Part shown: positions 17,675 to 25,067 of the stretch, piece by piece | How positions within the stretch are numbered: position 1 is the first letter of the stretch | Layout: every line of letters starts with the position of its first letter | From: Leptospirales bacterium | GTDB taxonomy: Bacteria; Spirochaetota; Leptospiria; Leptospirales; Leptonemataceae | Direction of reading: 5' to 3' | DNA length: 33,973 nucleotides | Assembly (NCBI GenBank): GCA_014238275.1 | Contig: JABABJ010000160.1 | Span: 1-33,973, forward strand | Position numbers and translations under genes: made by a program | The notes under the pieces: model-generated | The model's input: only the letters and a program-made list of their open reading frames with translations | Database searches by the model: none | What the model was told of the DNA's origin: nothing

Positions 17675-18628
17675 ATGCACTTGCAAATTAAACAATGTAC
17701 ATCGCAAGAAGAATTAGTTTCTGCGAACAAGGATAAAAATGATTTTTTCCGAGATTTGGTAAAGAAATGTGGGGAGGGAGATAGCAATGCATTACAGGAG
17801 TTTTTTGAACACTTCTCAGAAGACATGTATAATTTTCCACTCAAAATATTTCACTTAGATGAAGATGCTGCTTCAGATTTCTATCTGTATGCATTCGATA
17901 GATTGAAAGATGGGAAGAGATTTCGTTCATTTCAGGGACGTTCGAGTTTTCGGACATGGTTTTATACAGTTCTTCGTAATTTAGTAATTGATTGGATGAG
18001 AACAATAAGGGAGTTTGAAACCGTACAAGTCCACTCTCAAGACGAACATGAACATCGTCACATGATCGAAAATGCTCCTGCTCCTGTCAAGAACAACGCA
18101 GAAGAAGAAGTTGTAGAATTATTACATGACAAGTTATTAAAGTTGCCGGTGGAAACCAGCCTTCTCTTTAAGATGTCTTATATCTATTATTTTGATCTGA
18201 ATCATCAGGAAATAGATTATCTTTCTTGTCAGACAGGTTGTACGGAGAGCGAGATTATGAGCCAGTTGTTGGAACTTAGGCATTCTCTGGCAGGAAAGGA
18301 GCTCCAAAATATCAAGGTGGAAGATAAAATCACATCTCTTTATGTTAATATCATGTCTCTCCAAGCAAGAGAAGAAAAGATCGAGTTGCTGATCCGCCGC
18401 CAAGATAAAAGTAATCCTGCGATTCTAACCGAACTTGAAAGGCTACGGACTACGATTCGAAAAAAACGGGTACAGTGGAAAAAGCTTCTTCAGAAAAAGA
18501 ATAATGGGCATTTAATCGTGAGAACTCCCTATCGATGGATTGCGGAATTTATGAAGATGCCTGAAAGTAATATTTCTGTTCAAATGAAGCGGATTTTGGG
18601 AAAGTTAAGAATCTCCAATGTAGGCTAA
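17675..18628 (+). CDS. sigma-70-family (ECF-like) RNA polymerase sigma factor with atypical C-terminal half
   Basis: The 317-residue protein has region 2 at about 36-112: GDSNALQEFFEHFSED, then DFYLYAFDRLKDGKRFRSFQ and GRSSFRTWFYTVLRNLVIDW, the usual -10-recognition and core-binding helices of ECF sigmas. ECF proteins are commonly about 180-200 residues with region 4 soon after. Here a helical segment (about 145-210) is followed by a charged stretch likely to form a coiled coil (about 215-275). A helix-turn-helix-like PYRWIAEFMKMPESNISVQM then appears near the end (285-304), resembling region 4.2. Region 4 thus seems displaced by an insertion. It is the first gene of a probable unit with the proteins downstream, and divergent from the M23 gene. 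Confidence 0.8.
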   Translation: MHLQIKQCTSQEELVSANKDKNDFFRDLVKKCGEGDSNALQEFFEHFSEDMYNFPLKIFHLDEDAASDFYLYAFDRLKDGKRFRSFQGRSSFRTWFYTVLRNLVIDWMRTIREFETVQVHSQDEHEHRHMIENAPAPVKNNAEEEVVELLHDKLLKLPVETSLLFKMSYIYYFDLNHQEIDYLSCQTGCTESEIMSQLLELRHSLAGKELQNIKVEDKITSLYVNIMSLQAREEKIELLIRRQDKSNPAILTELERLRTTIRKKRVQWKKLLQKKNNGHLIVRTPYRWIAEFMKMPESNISVQMKRILGKLRISNVG

Positions 18629-18697
18629 AAACAGTCTTGTTTGGAGATGATTCATATACAGATTGGAGCCATATTATTGTCAACTTAGCTGTCAGTT

Positions 18698-18892
18698 TTG
18701 TATGCTTTTTCCTTTCCACAGTGCTTTAAAGACATAAAATCAGCAATATTTCGTTGGATTCGGTTATTTTGTTTGTTTTTTTGCATTTTTTTCGCTTCTT
18801 CCAAAAAATGTACTAGTATTTACGATACAAATCGTAAAAAATCTCGTCTATTAATAGATATTAACCAGTGGGACTTTATTGTAGAACAATAG
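18698..18892 (+). CDS. possible small membrane or lipid-anchored peptide
   Basis: A 64-codon frame starting with TTG has one hydrophobic segment (WIRLFCLFFCIFFASS, about 20-35) and a short polar tail (SIYDTNRKKSRLLIDINQWD). It sits in the gap between the sigma factor and the next gene, same strand. No ribosome site or family match supports it, and no ATG start is available in frame. A cysteine (KKC) after the hydrophobic part could be a loose lipidation site. I keep it only as a possibility. Confidence 0.25.
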   Translation: MYAFSFPQCFKDIKSAIFRWIRLFCLFFCIFFASSKKCTSIYDTNRKKSRLLIDINQWDFIVEQ

Positions 18893-18943
18893 GTTAAAAC
18901 TATAAGGTCTTAGTGGTAAGGAATTTTATCAGAGGAGGATGTA

Positions 18944-19795
18944 ATGAAAGCAAAAAAAAGAATGAGTCTGTCGAATGCTTATCTAAGAAAAGATATAAAT
19001 ACTAGCTTGGAACAGGCTCGTGAGGATTTGATGGATCTAAAGCATGATATGTCTGCAACCCAATATCAACAAGGAGGAAACACATCTCATGAAGAAAATG
19101 ATATCGCTTATTTAGCGAATCAATGGAAAATAACAGGAAAAATACCTTCCTTTCTGGATAGGAGGCTTGTAATGAAAATCTACCAAACTATCTCAGATGA
19201 AAAAATGATGAGTGATAAAAATATTCCAGCTTATGCTGTTCCTGAAACTCTTCTCGATGTAATGAGAAAATCTCTACTAAAAACAGTAGAGAGGAAAGAG
19301 ACAAATAAACAAACTATTCCTGCATTGATCGTAGAGTTATCTCGAAATAGCTTGGAGGTTATCAAGTCGACATGGGATGGTTTTTCTAGAATTTCACTTC
19401 CGGCTGTAGTTGTTCGATCTTCTGCAGTATCAGACAAAGATTTGTTTACTCTGAATCAAGAAAAGACCACTCCTTTATACCATCGAATCTTCTTGTCTCA
19501 AAGCATCGAAAGAGACAAGAGCTTGGAATATCAACTCATGCGAGATCATGAGGATTCACTGATGCTCTTGGTTCGTCTTCCTTATGGTTATCGTGATACG
19601 TCGGCTGTTCTTTACCAAGGGAAGGGAGAGGAGACTAGAATCATCGATTCATGTCGTTTGAATGCAGAAGACACTTCTCTTAATTTTTCCAAGATTGGAA
19701 TAGGGGAATATACTCTTACTTTCTCAGGGGATATAGATTTCAGTATGCAGATCGTAATTCGTCCGAGATGTCTTTCGGCTGCTTCCAATGCTTAA
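18944..19795 (+). CDS. unknown soluble protein downstream of the sigma factor
   Basis: The 283-residue product starts at an ATG with a strong ribosome site (agaggagg). The N-terminal third is helical and charged. Residues of about 53-80 (DIAYLANQWKITGKIPSFLD, then RRLVMKIY) resemble the short helical segment of some anti-sigma or zinc-less regulator domains, but only vaguely. The C-terminal part (about 145-280) is strand-rich, ending in GEYTLTFSGDIDFSMQIVIR, and looks like a small beta-sandwich. There is no membrane segment or signal peptide. Position 315 bp downstream of an ECF-like sigma gene suggests a partner or regulator of that factor; this is inference from context only. Confidence 0.65.
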   Translation: MKAKKRMSLSNAYLRKDINTSLEQAREDLMDLKHDMSATQYQQGGNTSHEENDIAYLANQWKITGKIPSFLDRRLVMKIYQTISDEKMMSDKNIPAYAVPETLLDVMRKSLLKTVERKETNKQTIPALIVELSRNSLEVIKSTWDGFSRISLPAVVVRSSAVSDKDLFTLNQEKTTPLYHRIFLSQSIERDKSLEYQLMRDHEDSLMLLVRLPYGYRDTSAVLYQGKGEETRIIDSCRLNAEDTSLNFSKIGIGEYTLTFSGDIDFSMQIVIRPRCLSAASNA

Positions 19796-19805
19796 TGGAC
19801 GATCT

Positions 19806-20312
19806 TTATTGAGAATTTGCTGATTCATTGGGAAGAACGGAAAAAAGGATATGGTCTAATGGCTTGAAATCATGGCTTAAGTGGATAGAATATCTTCCAG
19901 GAGAAAGACTGTGATAGTAATGTCTGATGTACTTACAACATCCGCTTTTCTGAAGAGAAAGAATTCTTCTTTCTTCGGCTATATCTTGGAAGCTGTAGTT
20001 TTTGCGATAGAGAACTGACTGAATTCTATTTGAAAATAGAAAGCCTCGTTTCATCTGATAAATCCACCAAATGGATTCAGATTCCAAAAACTGGACATGA
20101 TCTCTATAAATTCGAAAATCTGTCTCTACCATTTTGAGTGAACGATCCAGAGCTCTCTCTTCTCTCTTGATTCTAGACCAGCCAAACTCTCCCTTAGGCC
20201 TTATGCTACATCCGTGTAACAAGAAAGCACTTATCGTTACAGTCCACAGGAGTATTTGTAATACGTATCTGGGAGTTTTGACAGAATAGCTTATGGAACG
20301 ACTTGCTTCCAT
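19806..20312 (-). CDS. putative lipoprotein, unknown function
   Basis: From ATG 20312 the product has 168 residues. The signal ends in ISAFLLHGCS, a clear lipobox with the Cys near residue 35, preceded by a basic N-region and a long hydrophobic core. The mature part is basic and helical, with several aromatic residues (ESIWWIYQMKRGFLFSNRIQ) and two Cys (SGCCKY). No family is recognised. A TTG two codons upstream is an alternative start. It is convergent with the gene downstream of the sigma factor, 10 bp apart. I infer attachment to a membrane and nothing more. Confidence 0.65.
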   Translation of the reverse strand: MEASRSISYSVKTPRYVLQILLWTVTISAFLLHGCSIRPKGEFGWSRIKREERALDRSLKMVETDFRIYRDHVQFLESESIWWIYQMKRGFLFSNRIQSVLYRKNYSFQDIAEERRILSLQKSGCCKYIRHYYHSLSPGRYSIHLSHDFKPLDHILFSVLPNESANSQ

Positions 20313-20420
20313 AAGCAAGGGTATCGGTCAAAAAAGCCCATCTGCAAAGTCAAAAAAACGAAAGCCCGCAAAGATCTGCTAATCATAAAAGCTTTATAAT
20401 GATGTCATTCTTTTATAGAA

Positions 20421-20444
20421 GGCTAAATTAATCTCAAATTAGGA
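20421..20444 (-). repeat. short dispersed repeat, copy 2
   Basis: On the minus strand the sequence tcctaatttgagattaattt continues to ag and matches 20 of 22 bases of the copy at 1501-1522. It lies 37 bp after the stop of the DUF262-DUF1524 gene, so it may contribute to transcript ending there. The rest of 20319-20480 shows no gene. Confidence 0.45.
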
Positions 20445-20480
20445 GAGGCCTATGATTTTTAGCATGATTAGAAGGCCATA

Positions 20481-22367
20481 TTAAGAAGTTCCTGAATAGC
20501 TCCAAACATTCTTAGCTTGTTTGGCAAGGCTCTCTGAACGTTCCATAATTGCCTCTAATGTCCATAATGGCTTGTTCTTTTCGTCTTTTTTTAGATTTTC
20601 CATTAAATTGTTATACAAGGCTGATGGATTGCCATTATAGCAATCTAGCTTACTCTCAAAGGGACGATTGGAAGCAGAAGCATTGTTTTGGGCACTGACA
20701 AGCATTAAATTCCCAATTGAATTGATGTTAGACTTATTATCTCTATGTTCTTCTGGGGATATTGACTCTTTCCAACTAGCATCAAATGTTTGTGGCAGAA
20801 TATGCTCTATTGTATTGAGCGTAGAATAATTTGCTCTCTGTTTTGAATATTGCTTCTCACTGATATGAGTATCAATTTCCTGCAAAATGAAGCGACACCA
20901 TGACATTCCTCCCTTGCTATCATTGTACAAAGGTGTCCTTTTTACGGAGTCCATGAAGATATCATCAGCAATGTAAAAATTTTTGTCTTTGATCAATCTC
21001 ATAAACTCTTCTGATTTATTGTCATTTTTTAATAAATTTTCTGTGAGAGAAGGAAAGAAGGTATCGTATTTAAAGTTCTTTCCTGATAGCTTCCCCCTTA
21101 CTATCATCGTCAAGGTTTGATCTAAAAGTAGTTTTACCTCCTTTTCAGTAATTTTATGATCAATGAGTGCTCGAAAAATCGCTAAAAGGAATATAATTAC
21201 AGAGTTCACACTGGTTTCAAGGAGTTTGTTAATTTGATCAACAAACTCATTGATCTGGGGATTTTCGATGGTACGTCTGTTTGCATCTATAATGTCACAA
21301 AAAATACTAGCATTTTCATGAATCCTTTCTATAAATTCTCTTGCATCTTTAAGTTCAAGGTCAGGATGTAATTTTTTGAATGCATAGTAGGTCATCCTGT
21401 AGTCTTTCCCTTGCGGGAGTGTCTTTTCTCGGCCGATTGAAAATAGATATCTTACGTACGATTCAAACTGAGAATAGTCGGCACTTCGAATCCTATCAAT
21501 TTGAGCATTACTTCTTCTCATCTCAATTGCGAAGGAGGGTTTGAGCCAATGGGTTTTATTCAGTAATTCATATTCATTTTTATTAGAATCAGGTAGCATT
21601 AGAGGGCTAAATATGTAATTGCAAATCAATTCTATACCCGTTAGAGGGGTACCCTTTGCATTCAGTGACTCAAATATTATCTGTTCACTTTGACTTTCTT
21701 CTAGTGGAATCCAGACCATTTCTAACGAATGGAGAAGCACTAATGCAAATAGCCATAGTTGCTCGTCTTGTTTCACTCTTAACTTCCGATCCCAAAACTT
21801 TACTATTTCGCTTATTTTATTCTTTTCTGTATAAACGTCTCCGTGAAGTTCGTCTCTTGTAGCTGGCTCCATGCCCCTGAAAATAGCTTTATAGGTAGCG
21901 TAGGCATCTCCTCGAGTACTGAGAACTTTTAATCTTGAAGATTCATTTCCCATCCTCCTGTTTTCGAGATATTGAGCGAGTTGGTTTGCATAATCTCCAA
22001 CATTCAAATTTTCTCTTTTCCCTTCAAGGTCTTGAAATCGACGGCGAATCACTGCCAAAATTACATAAATGGTGGTGAGTCTTTGCTGACCATCAATAAT
22101 GAGATATTGTACGCTGTTGTCAGAACAATGTGGCATCTGCTTTACGACAACAGAACCAAAAAAATAACCACTTTCTTTAGATAGGTTATCTGGTGATTGT
22201 GCTTCATCCTTATTATACGAACAGCCAGATATATAGTTTTCTATATCTTGACAGAGCTCTTTCTGTTGTTTTAAATCCCATACATAGCCCCTTTGGAAAA
22301 AAGGTATTTTGTATTGGACATGGCTTTCTTTGAAGATATCAGCAAAAGATTTATTTTCTATTTTCAT
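20481..22367 (-). CDS. DUF262-DUF1524 protein, GmrSD/BrxU-like type IV restriction nuclease
   Basis: The 628-residue protein joins two known defence domains. The N-terminal DUF262 has IPFFQRGYVWDLKQQ (21-35) and the IDGQQRLTTI motif (91-100), a ParB/Srx-related nucleotide-hydrolysing fold. The C-terminal DUF1524 is a His-Me finger nuclease with IEHILPQ (520-526, His522) and IGNLMLVSAQNNASASNRPF, ending in ESK (about 552-574). In GmrSD and BrxU this pair forms a modification-dependent restriction enzyme that cuts phage DNA with modified cytosines; SspE uses it with phosphorothioation. Both catalytic signatures look intact. The gene stands alone, with no methylase, BREX or Dnd/Ssp genes nearby. 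A perfect TATAAT is on the minus strand at 22387-22382, but no good -35. Target specificity is unknown. Confidence 0.9.
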   Translation of the reverse strand: MKIENKSFADIFKESHVQYKIPFFQRGYVWDLKQQKELCQDIENYISGCSYNKDEAQSPDNLSKESGYFFGSVVVKQMPHCSDNSVQYLIIDGQQRLTTIYVILAVIRRRFQDLEGKRENLNVGDYANQLAQYLENRRMGNESSRLKVLSTRGDAYATYKAIFRGMEPATRDELHGDVYTEKNKISEIVKFWDRKLRVKQDEQLWLFALVLLHSLEMVWIPLEESQSEQIIFESLNAKGTPLTGIELICNYIFSPLMLPDSNKNEYELLNKTHWLKPSFAIEMRRSNAQIDRIRSADYSQFESYVRYLFSIGREKTLPQGKDYRMTYYAFKKLHPDLELKDAREFIERIHENASIFCDIIDANRRTIENPQINEFVDQINKLLETSVNSVIIFLLAIFRALIDHKITEKEVKLLLDQTLTMIVRGKLSGKNFKYDTFFPSLTENLLKNDNKSEEFMRLIKDKNFYIADDIFMDSVKRTPLYNDSKGGMSWCRFILQEIDTHISEKQYSKQRANYSTLNTIEHILPQTFDASWKESISPEEHRDNKSNINSIGNLMLVSAQNNASASNRPFESKLDCYNGNPSALYNNLMENLKKDEKNKPLWTLEAIMERSESLAKQAKNVWSYSGTS

Positions 22368-22489
22368 GGGCTACATGTAGAATTATAACGCTTTAGAAGA
22401 CAAGTCTTTTTTCGTATTTGCAAAGTCAAAGCCTTATAATTAGTGCTTGACAGCCATGAAAGAACAAAATTCTTCTATGCCATAGAGCA

Positions 22490-23566
22490 ATGGATTCACA
22501 ATCAGCGATAGTTTCTCCGCAAATCAGTGTCTTAATGACGGTTTATAATTCAGTCCCTCATTTACAAGATTCTATCGAAAGCATCTTACAGCAGACCTTT
22601 CGCAACTTTGAGTATATTATTATTGATGATGGTTCTACGGACGGTTCTGTAGAACTTATCCAAAAATTTGCAGCTATGGATTCCCGAATACGTCCTATTT
22701 TTCTCGAAAAGAATCAAGGAAGAGTTTATGCCTCTAATTATGCCCTTTTCAATGAGGTAAAAGCCCCCCTGATCGCTAGAATAGATTCAGATGATATTGC
22801 CACAAAAGATCGATTGGAAAAGCAGTTCAAACATATGAACGATCACCCTGAAATTGGACTTCTTGGAGGAGGAGTCGCTCATATGCAAGAAGATGGAAAA
22901 ATGCTTCATATCACCTCCTATCCCTCAGAAGAAACTTCTTTATACCGTAGGATTTTCACAGGATGTTTGGTTTGCCATCCTGCCTGCATTATGAGGAAAG
23001 ATCTTGTGACTCAACTGGGAGGCTATTATCCTTTTTATCATCATGGAGCTGAGGACTATGATTTATTTCTTAGGATATATGAGAAATCTGGTGTTTCCAA
23101 CCTAGAAGATATCCTTTTGTATAAGAGACAAGGTGCGAGTTCTCAAAAAGCACAGAGGGATGCTTCCGATATCATATCTAGGATTGCCGCTGTCTATCGA
23201 ATGACAGGAAGAAATGATCCTGTTTGCGGTTTGAAAAGAGGGGAGTATCAAAAACTTTTTTCCAGCTTAGGAGTCGAGAAATCATTGAAGCCCAAGAAAG
23301 CGAAGAAGCATCGAAAAGATGATCTTCAAGGGTCTCTTCCTCCTCTTAGCCTTCTTGTGGATCTTCTTTTCGATGCTTCTTCAGGAAGCTCAGCTCATAG
23401 ATTGAGCCCTTCGCTTGTGGCTCAGATTCGAATTTTTACTATCAAGTATTGTTTGAAGTCTGGTCGTCCCTTTACTGCATTATATTGCGTCTTATGCTTT
23501 TTCTGGTATTATCTCCAAAGTCAAATCCAAATTAGGACAAAGAAAAAAATAGTAGATATTGACTAA
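22490..23566 (+). CDS. family 2 glycosyltransferase
   Basis: The 358-residue protein has a GT-A domain at about residues 10-230: ISVLMTVYNSVPHLQDSIES, then FEYIIIDDGSTDGSVELI (40-57) and the metal-binding DXD-type RIDSDD (97-102), followed by GGGVAHM and the acceptor region with GAEDYDLFLR (about 187-196). These enzymes transfer sugars from nucleotide-sugar donors to polysaccharide, lipid or protein acceptors at the cytoplasmic face. A C-terminal part rich in Lys and Ser and with one hydrophobic stretch (about 325-340) may aid membrane association. It is alone, not in a polysaccharide cluster, so the acceptor is not indicated. Its stop lies inside the left arm of an inverted repeat. Confidence 0.9.
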   Translation: MDSQSAIVSPQISVLMTVYNSVPHLQDSIESILQQTFRNFEYIIIDDGSTDGSVELIQKFAAMDSRIRPIFLEKNQGRVYASNYALFNEVKAPLIARIDSDDIATKDRLEKQFKHMNDHPEIGLLGGGVAHMQEDGKMLHITSYPSEETSLYRRIFTGCLVCHPACIMRKDLVTQLGGYYPFYHHGAEDYDLFLRIYEKSGVSNLEDILLYKRQGASSQKAQRDASDIISRIAAVYRMTGRNDPVCGLKRGEYQKLFSSLGVEKSLKPKKAKKHRKDDLQGSLPPLSLLVDLLFDASSGSSAHRLSPSLVAQIRIFTIKYCLKSGRPFTALYCVLCFFWYYLQSQIQIRTKKKIVDID

Positions 23567-23670
23567 AAATGACATTGCCTAGTAGTAAATATTAGTTATC
23601 GTTAGTCAATATCTACTAAAAATAAGAGTTTCTACTACTAAGTATTCACTAAAATAAGTATTCACTAAAA
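23550..23670. repeat. inverted repeat plus tandem 16-bp duplication after the glycosyltransferase
   Basis: A perfect 17-bp inverted repeat, tagtagatattgactaa at 23550-23566 and its complement at 23602-23618, includes the glycosyltransferase stop codon. Further related words follow, and taagtattcactaaaa is duplicated head to tail at 23639-23654 and 23655-23670. The AT-rich arrangement could form a long hairpin and end transcription, or be a relic of a mobile repeat. Confidence 0.75.
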
Positions 23671-23720
23671 GTGGAGGAAAATCGCCGAAAAAATTAAGAA
23701 TCCCTATACCATCATACGGA

Positions 23721-23840
23721 TGTAGGGAGAGCCATGAGAAGGAGCACTCGGAAGGCATAACTGAGGTTTTATAAAATTCCCTCTGGGAACAATTTTTTTT
23801 GTTGACAGACCATGAAAATTTTGTGTACTTGACAAAGTCG
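23721..23840. repeat. degenerate third copy of the structured repeat at 1-228
   Basis: tgtaggg then agagcc at 23721-23733 match the start of the left-edge repeat without its cgcgggg, and the tail gaaggcataactgagg(t)tttata (about 23751-23772) matches that of copy 2 (about 203-228). Downstream, a TTGACA followed by a ttgtgt..acttg segment also recalls the sequence after copy 2 (about 250-280). The stem itself is lost. The rest of 23567-23932 contains no gene. Confidence 0.5.
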
Positions 23841-23895
23841 GTGTTATTGTACTATCTGCGTTGGTTTAGGATTGGAGTAGATTTTGCAGTTTACA

Positions 23896-23936
23896 CTTGT
23901 CCTAATCTGAGTTGTCCTGAGCCGAGATTGACTTAG
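23896..23936 (+). repeat. short dispersed repeat, copy 3
   Basis: This copy holds the exact 16-base match to 1497-1512. A partial tandem duplication follows (tgtcctaatctgag then tgtcctgagccgag), and then agattgacttag, which corresponds to the end of copy 1. It overlaps the last codon of murB, on the opposite strand. Confidence 0.55.
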
Positions 23937-25015
23937 CACTCTATGATTTTTGGTTCTACTGCTAGCAAAATTCCAAAATGGGAATATACATTTTTTTGGA
24001 TTTCACTTGCTAGCTGGAGGAGTTCTTTGCTACTTCCTCCATAGTTGACTAGGGCTAAGGAATGTTTGTCTGAAATCCCCACTCTTCCTTTTCTGAATCC
24101 TTTTTGATAGCCAGCTTTCTCAATGAGCCAAGCTGCAGATATTTTCCAGTCTTTTCCTGCTGAGAAACAAGGTAGAGGTTCTTGGATACCCTGCGTAAGG
24201 CATTTTTGGCGAAGCTTCTGCATACACGAGAGATTGAGAATAGGATTGATAAAAAAAGAACCGGCAGAACAAGTATTTGGATCCTTTGGCTCTAAAGCCT
24301 CTATTAACATGCCCTTTTTACGGCGCAGACATAGTACAGATTGTCGTATTATTTTTAGGAAATTCTTTTCTAAAAGCTTCTGAGCATAGTTTTCTTCTAT
24401 ATAATGCTTTAGTTCTGGATAGGAAGGATTGGGTAAAGAGGTTTTTTTGAGTAAAAAACAGACCTGTAAGACAATATATTCATCCTTTGCGTTTTCTTTA
24501 AATATACTAGAGCGGTAAGAGAACAAGCATTCCTTTGAACGAAAGGTCTTGAGTTGTAAGCTACTTCGATCTAAGCATTGTACGCTTTCTATTGTTTGAG
24601 ATACTTCCTGTCCATAGGCGCCGATATTTTGGATAGGTACTGCTCCAACCAATCCGGGGATCCCAGAGAGGCATTCTAATCCGCTCCAGCCTCTTGAGAT
24701 GGATTCGTAGGGGAGAGTATCCCATATTTGACCGGCTGAAGCCTTGATTCTCATCCCATCTGTGTTCAGAATAAAGCGGAGTCCTTTTGTTTCTATCTTA
24801 ATTACAATGCCGTCGAATCCTTCATCGGGAAGGACAAGGTTGCTTCCTCCCCCCAAGACTAAGACAGGAAGTCCCCTCTGTTTTGCTTCCTTGAGAGCAA
24901 AAACTATATCCTGAGAAGATTTTGCTCTCAGGAAAAAAGCAGCTTGTCCTCCCAGTTGTAGAGTAGTATAGGGAGAAAGGAGAATATTAGTTTCTATTTT
25001 GTTTTGATGAGACAT
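23933..25015 (-). CDS. murB: UDP-N-acetylenolpyruvoylglucosamine reductase
   Basis: MurB is the FAD enzyme that reduces enolpyruvyl-UDP-GlcNAc to UDP-MurNAc with NADPH, an early cytoplasmic step in peptidoglycan synthesis. The 360-residue protein has the FAD-binding LVLGGGSNLVLPDEGFDGIV (about 53-72), SGIPGLVGAVPIQNIGAYGQ (about 114-133, the E. coli type I pattern), CLFSYRSSIFK (about 165), a C-terminal SAAWLIEKAGYQKGFRKGRV and KHSLALVNYGG. It ends with a VEPKII segment carrying the expected catalytic Glu. The length is near that of type I enzymes. It lies 52 bp downstream of metH on the same strand. No ribosome site is apparent. Confidence 0.95.
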   Translation of the reverse strand: MSHQNKIETNILLSPYTTLQLGGQAAFFLRAKSSQDIVFALKEAKQRGLPVLVLGGGSNLVLPDEGFDGIVIKIETKGLRFILNTDGMRIKASAGQIWDTLPYESISRGWSGLECLSGIPGLVGAVPIQNIGAYGQEVSQTIESVQCLDRSSLQLKTFRSKECLFSYRSSIFKENAKDEYIVLQVCFLLKKTSLPNPSYPELKHYIEENYAQKLLEKNFLKIIRQSVLCLRRKKGMLIEALEPKDPNTCSAGSFFINPILNLSCMQKLRQKCLTQGIQEPLPCFSAGKDWKISAAWLIEKAGYQKGFRKGRVGISDKHSLALVNYGGSSKELLQLASEIQKNVYSHFGILLAVEPKIIEC

Positions 25016-25067
25016 TGGCTATGGGAGACTTGCTTGTCAGAGGCTTCTAACTACGGTTGGGAATGTC

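Noticed and set aside
23802-23855. Plus-strand promoter (TTGACA at 23829-23834, TACTAT at 23850-23855) for an unknown RNA
   Set aside because: The spacer is only 15 bp and no gene follows on that strand before murB is met head-on, so the evidence is too weak for a promoter call.
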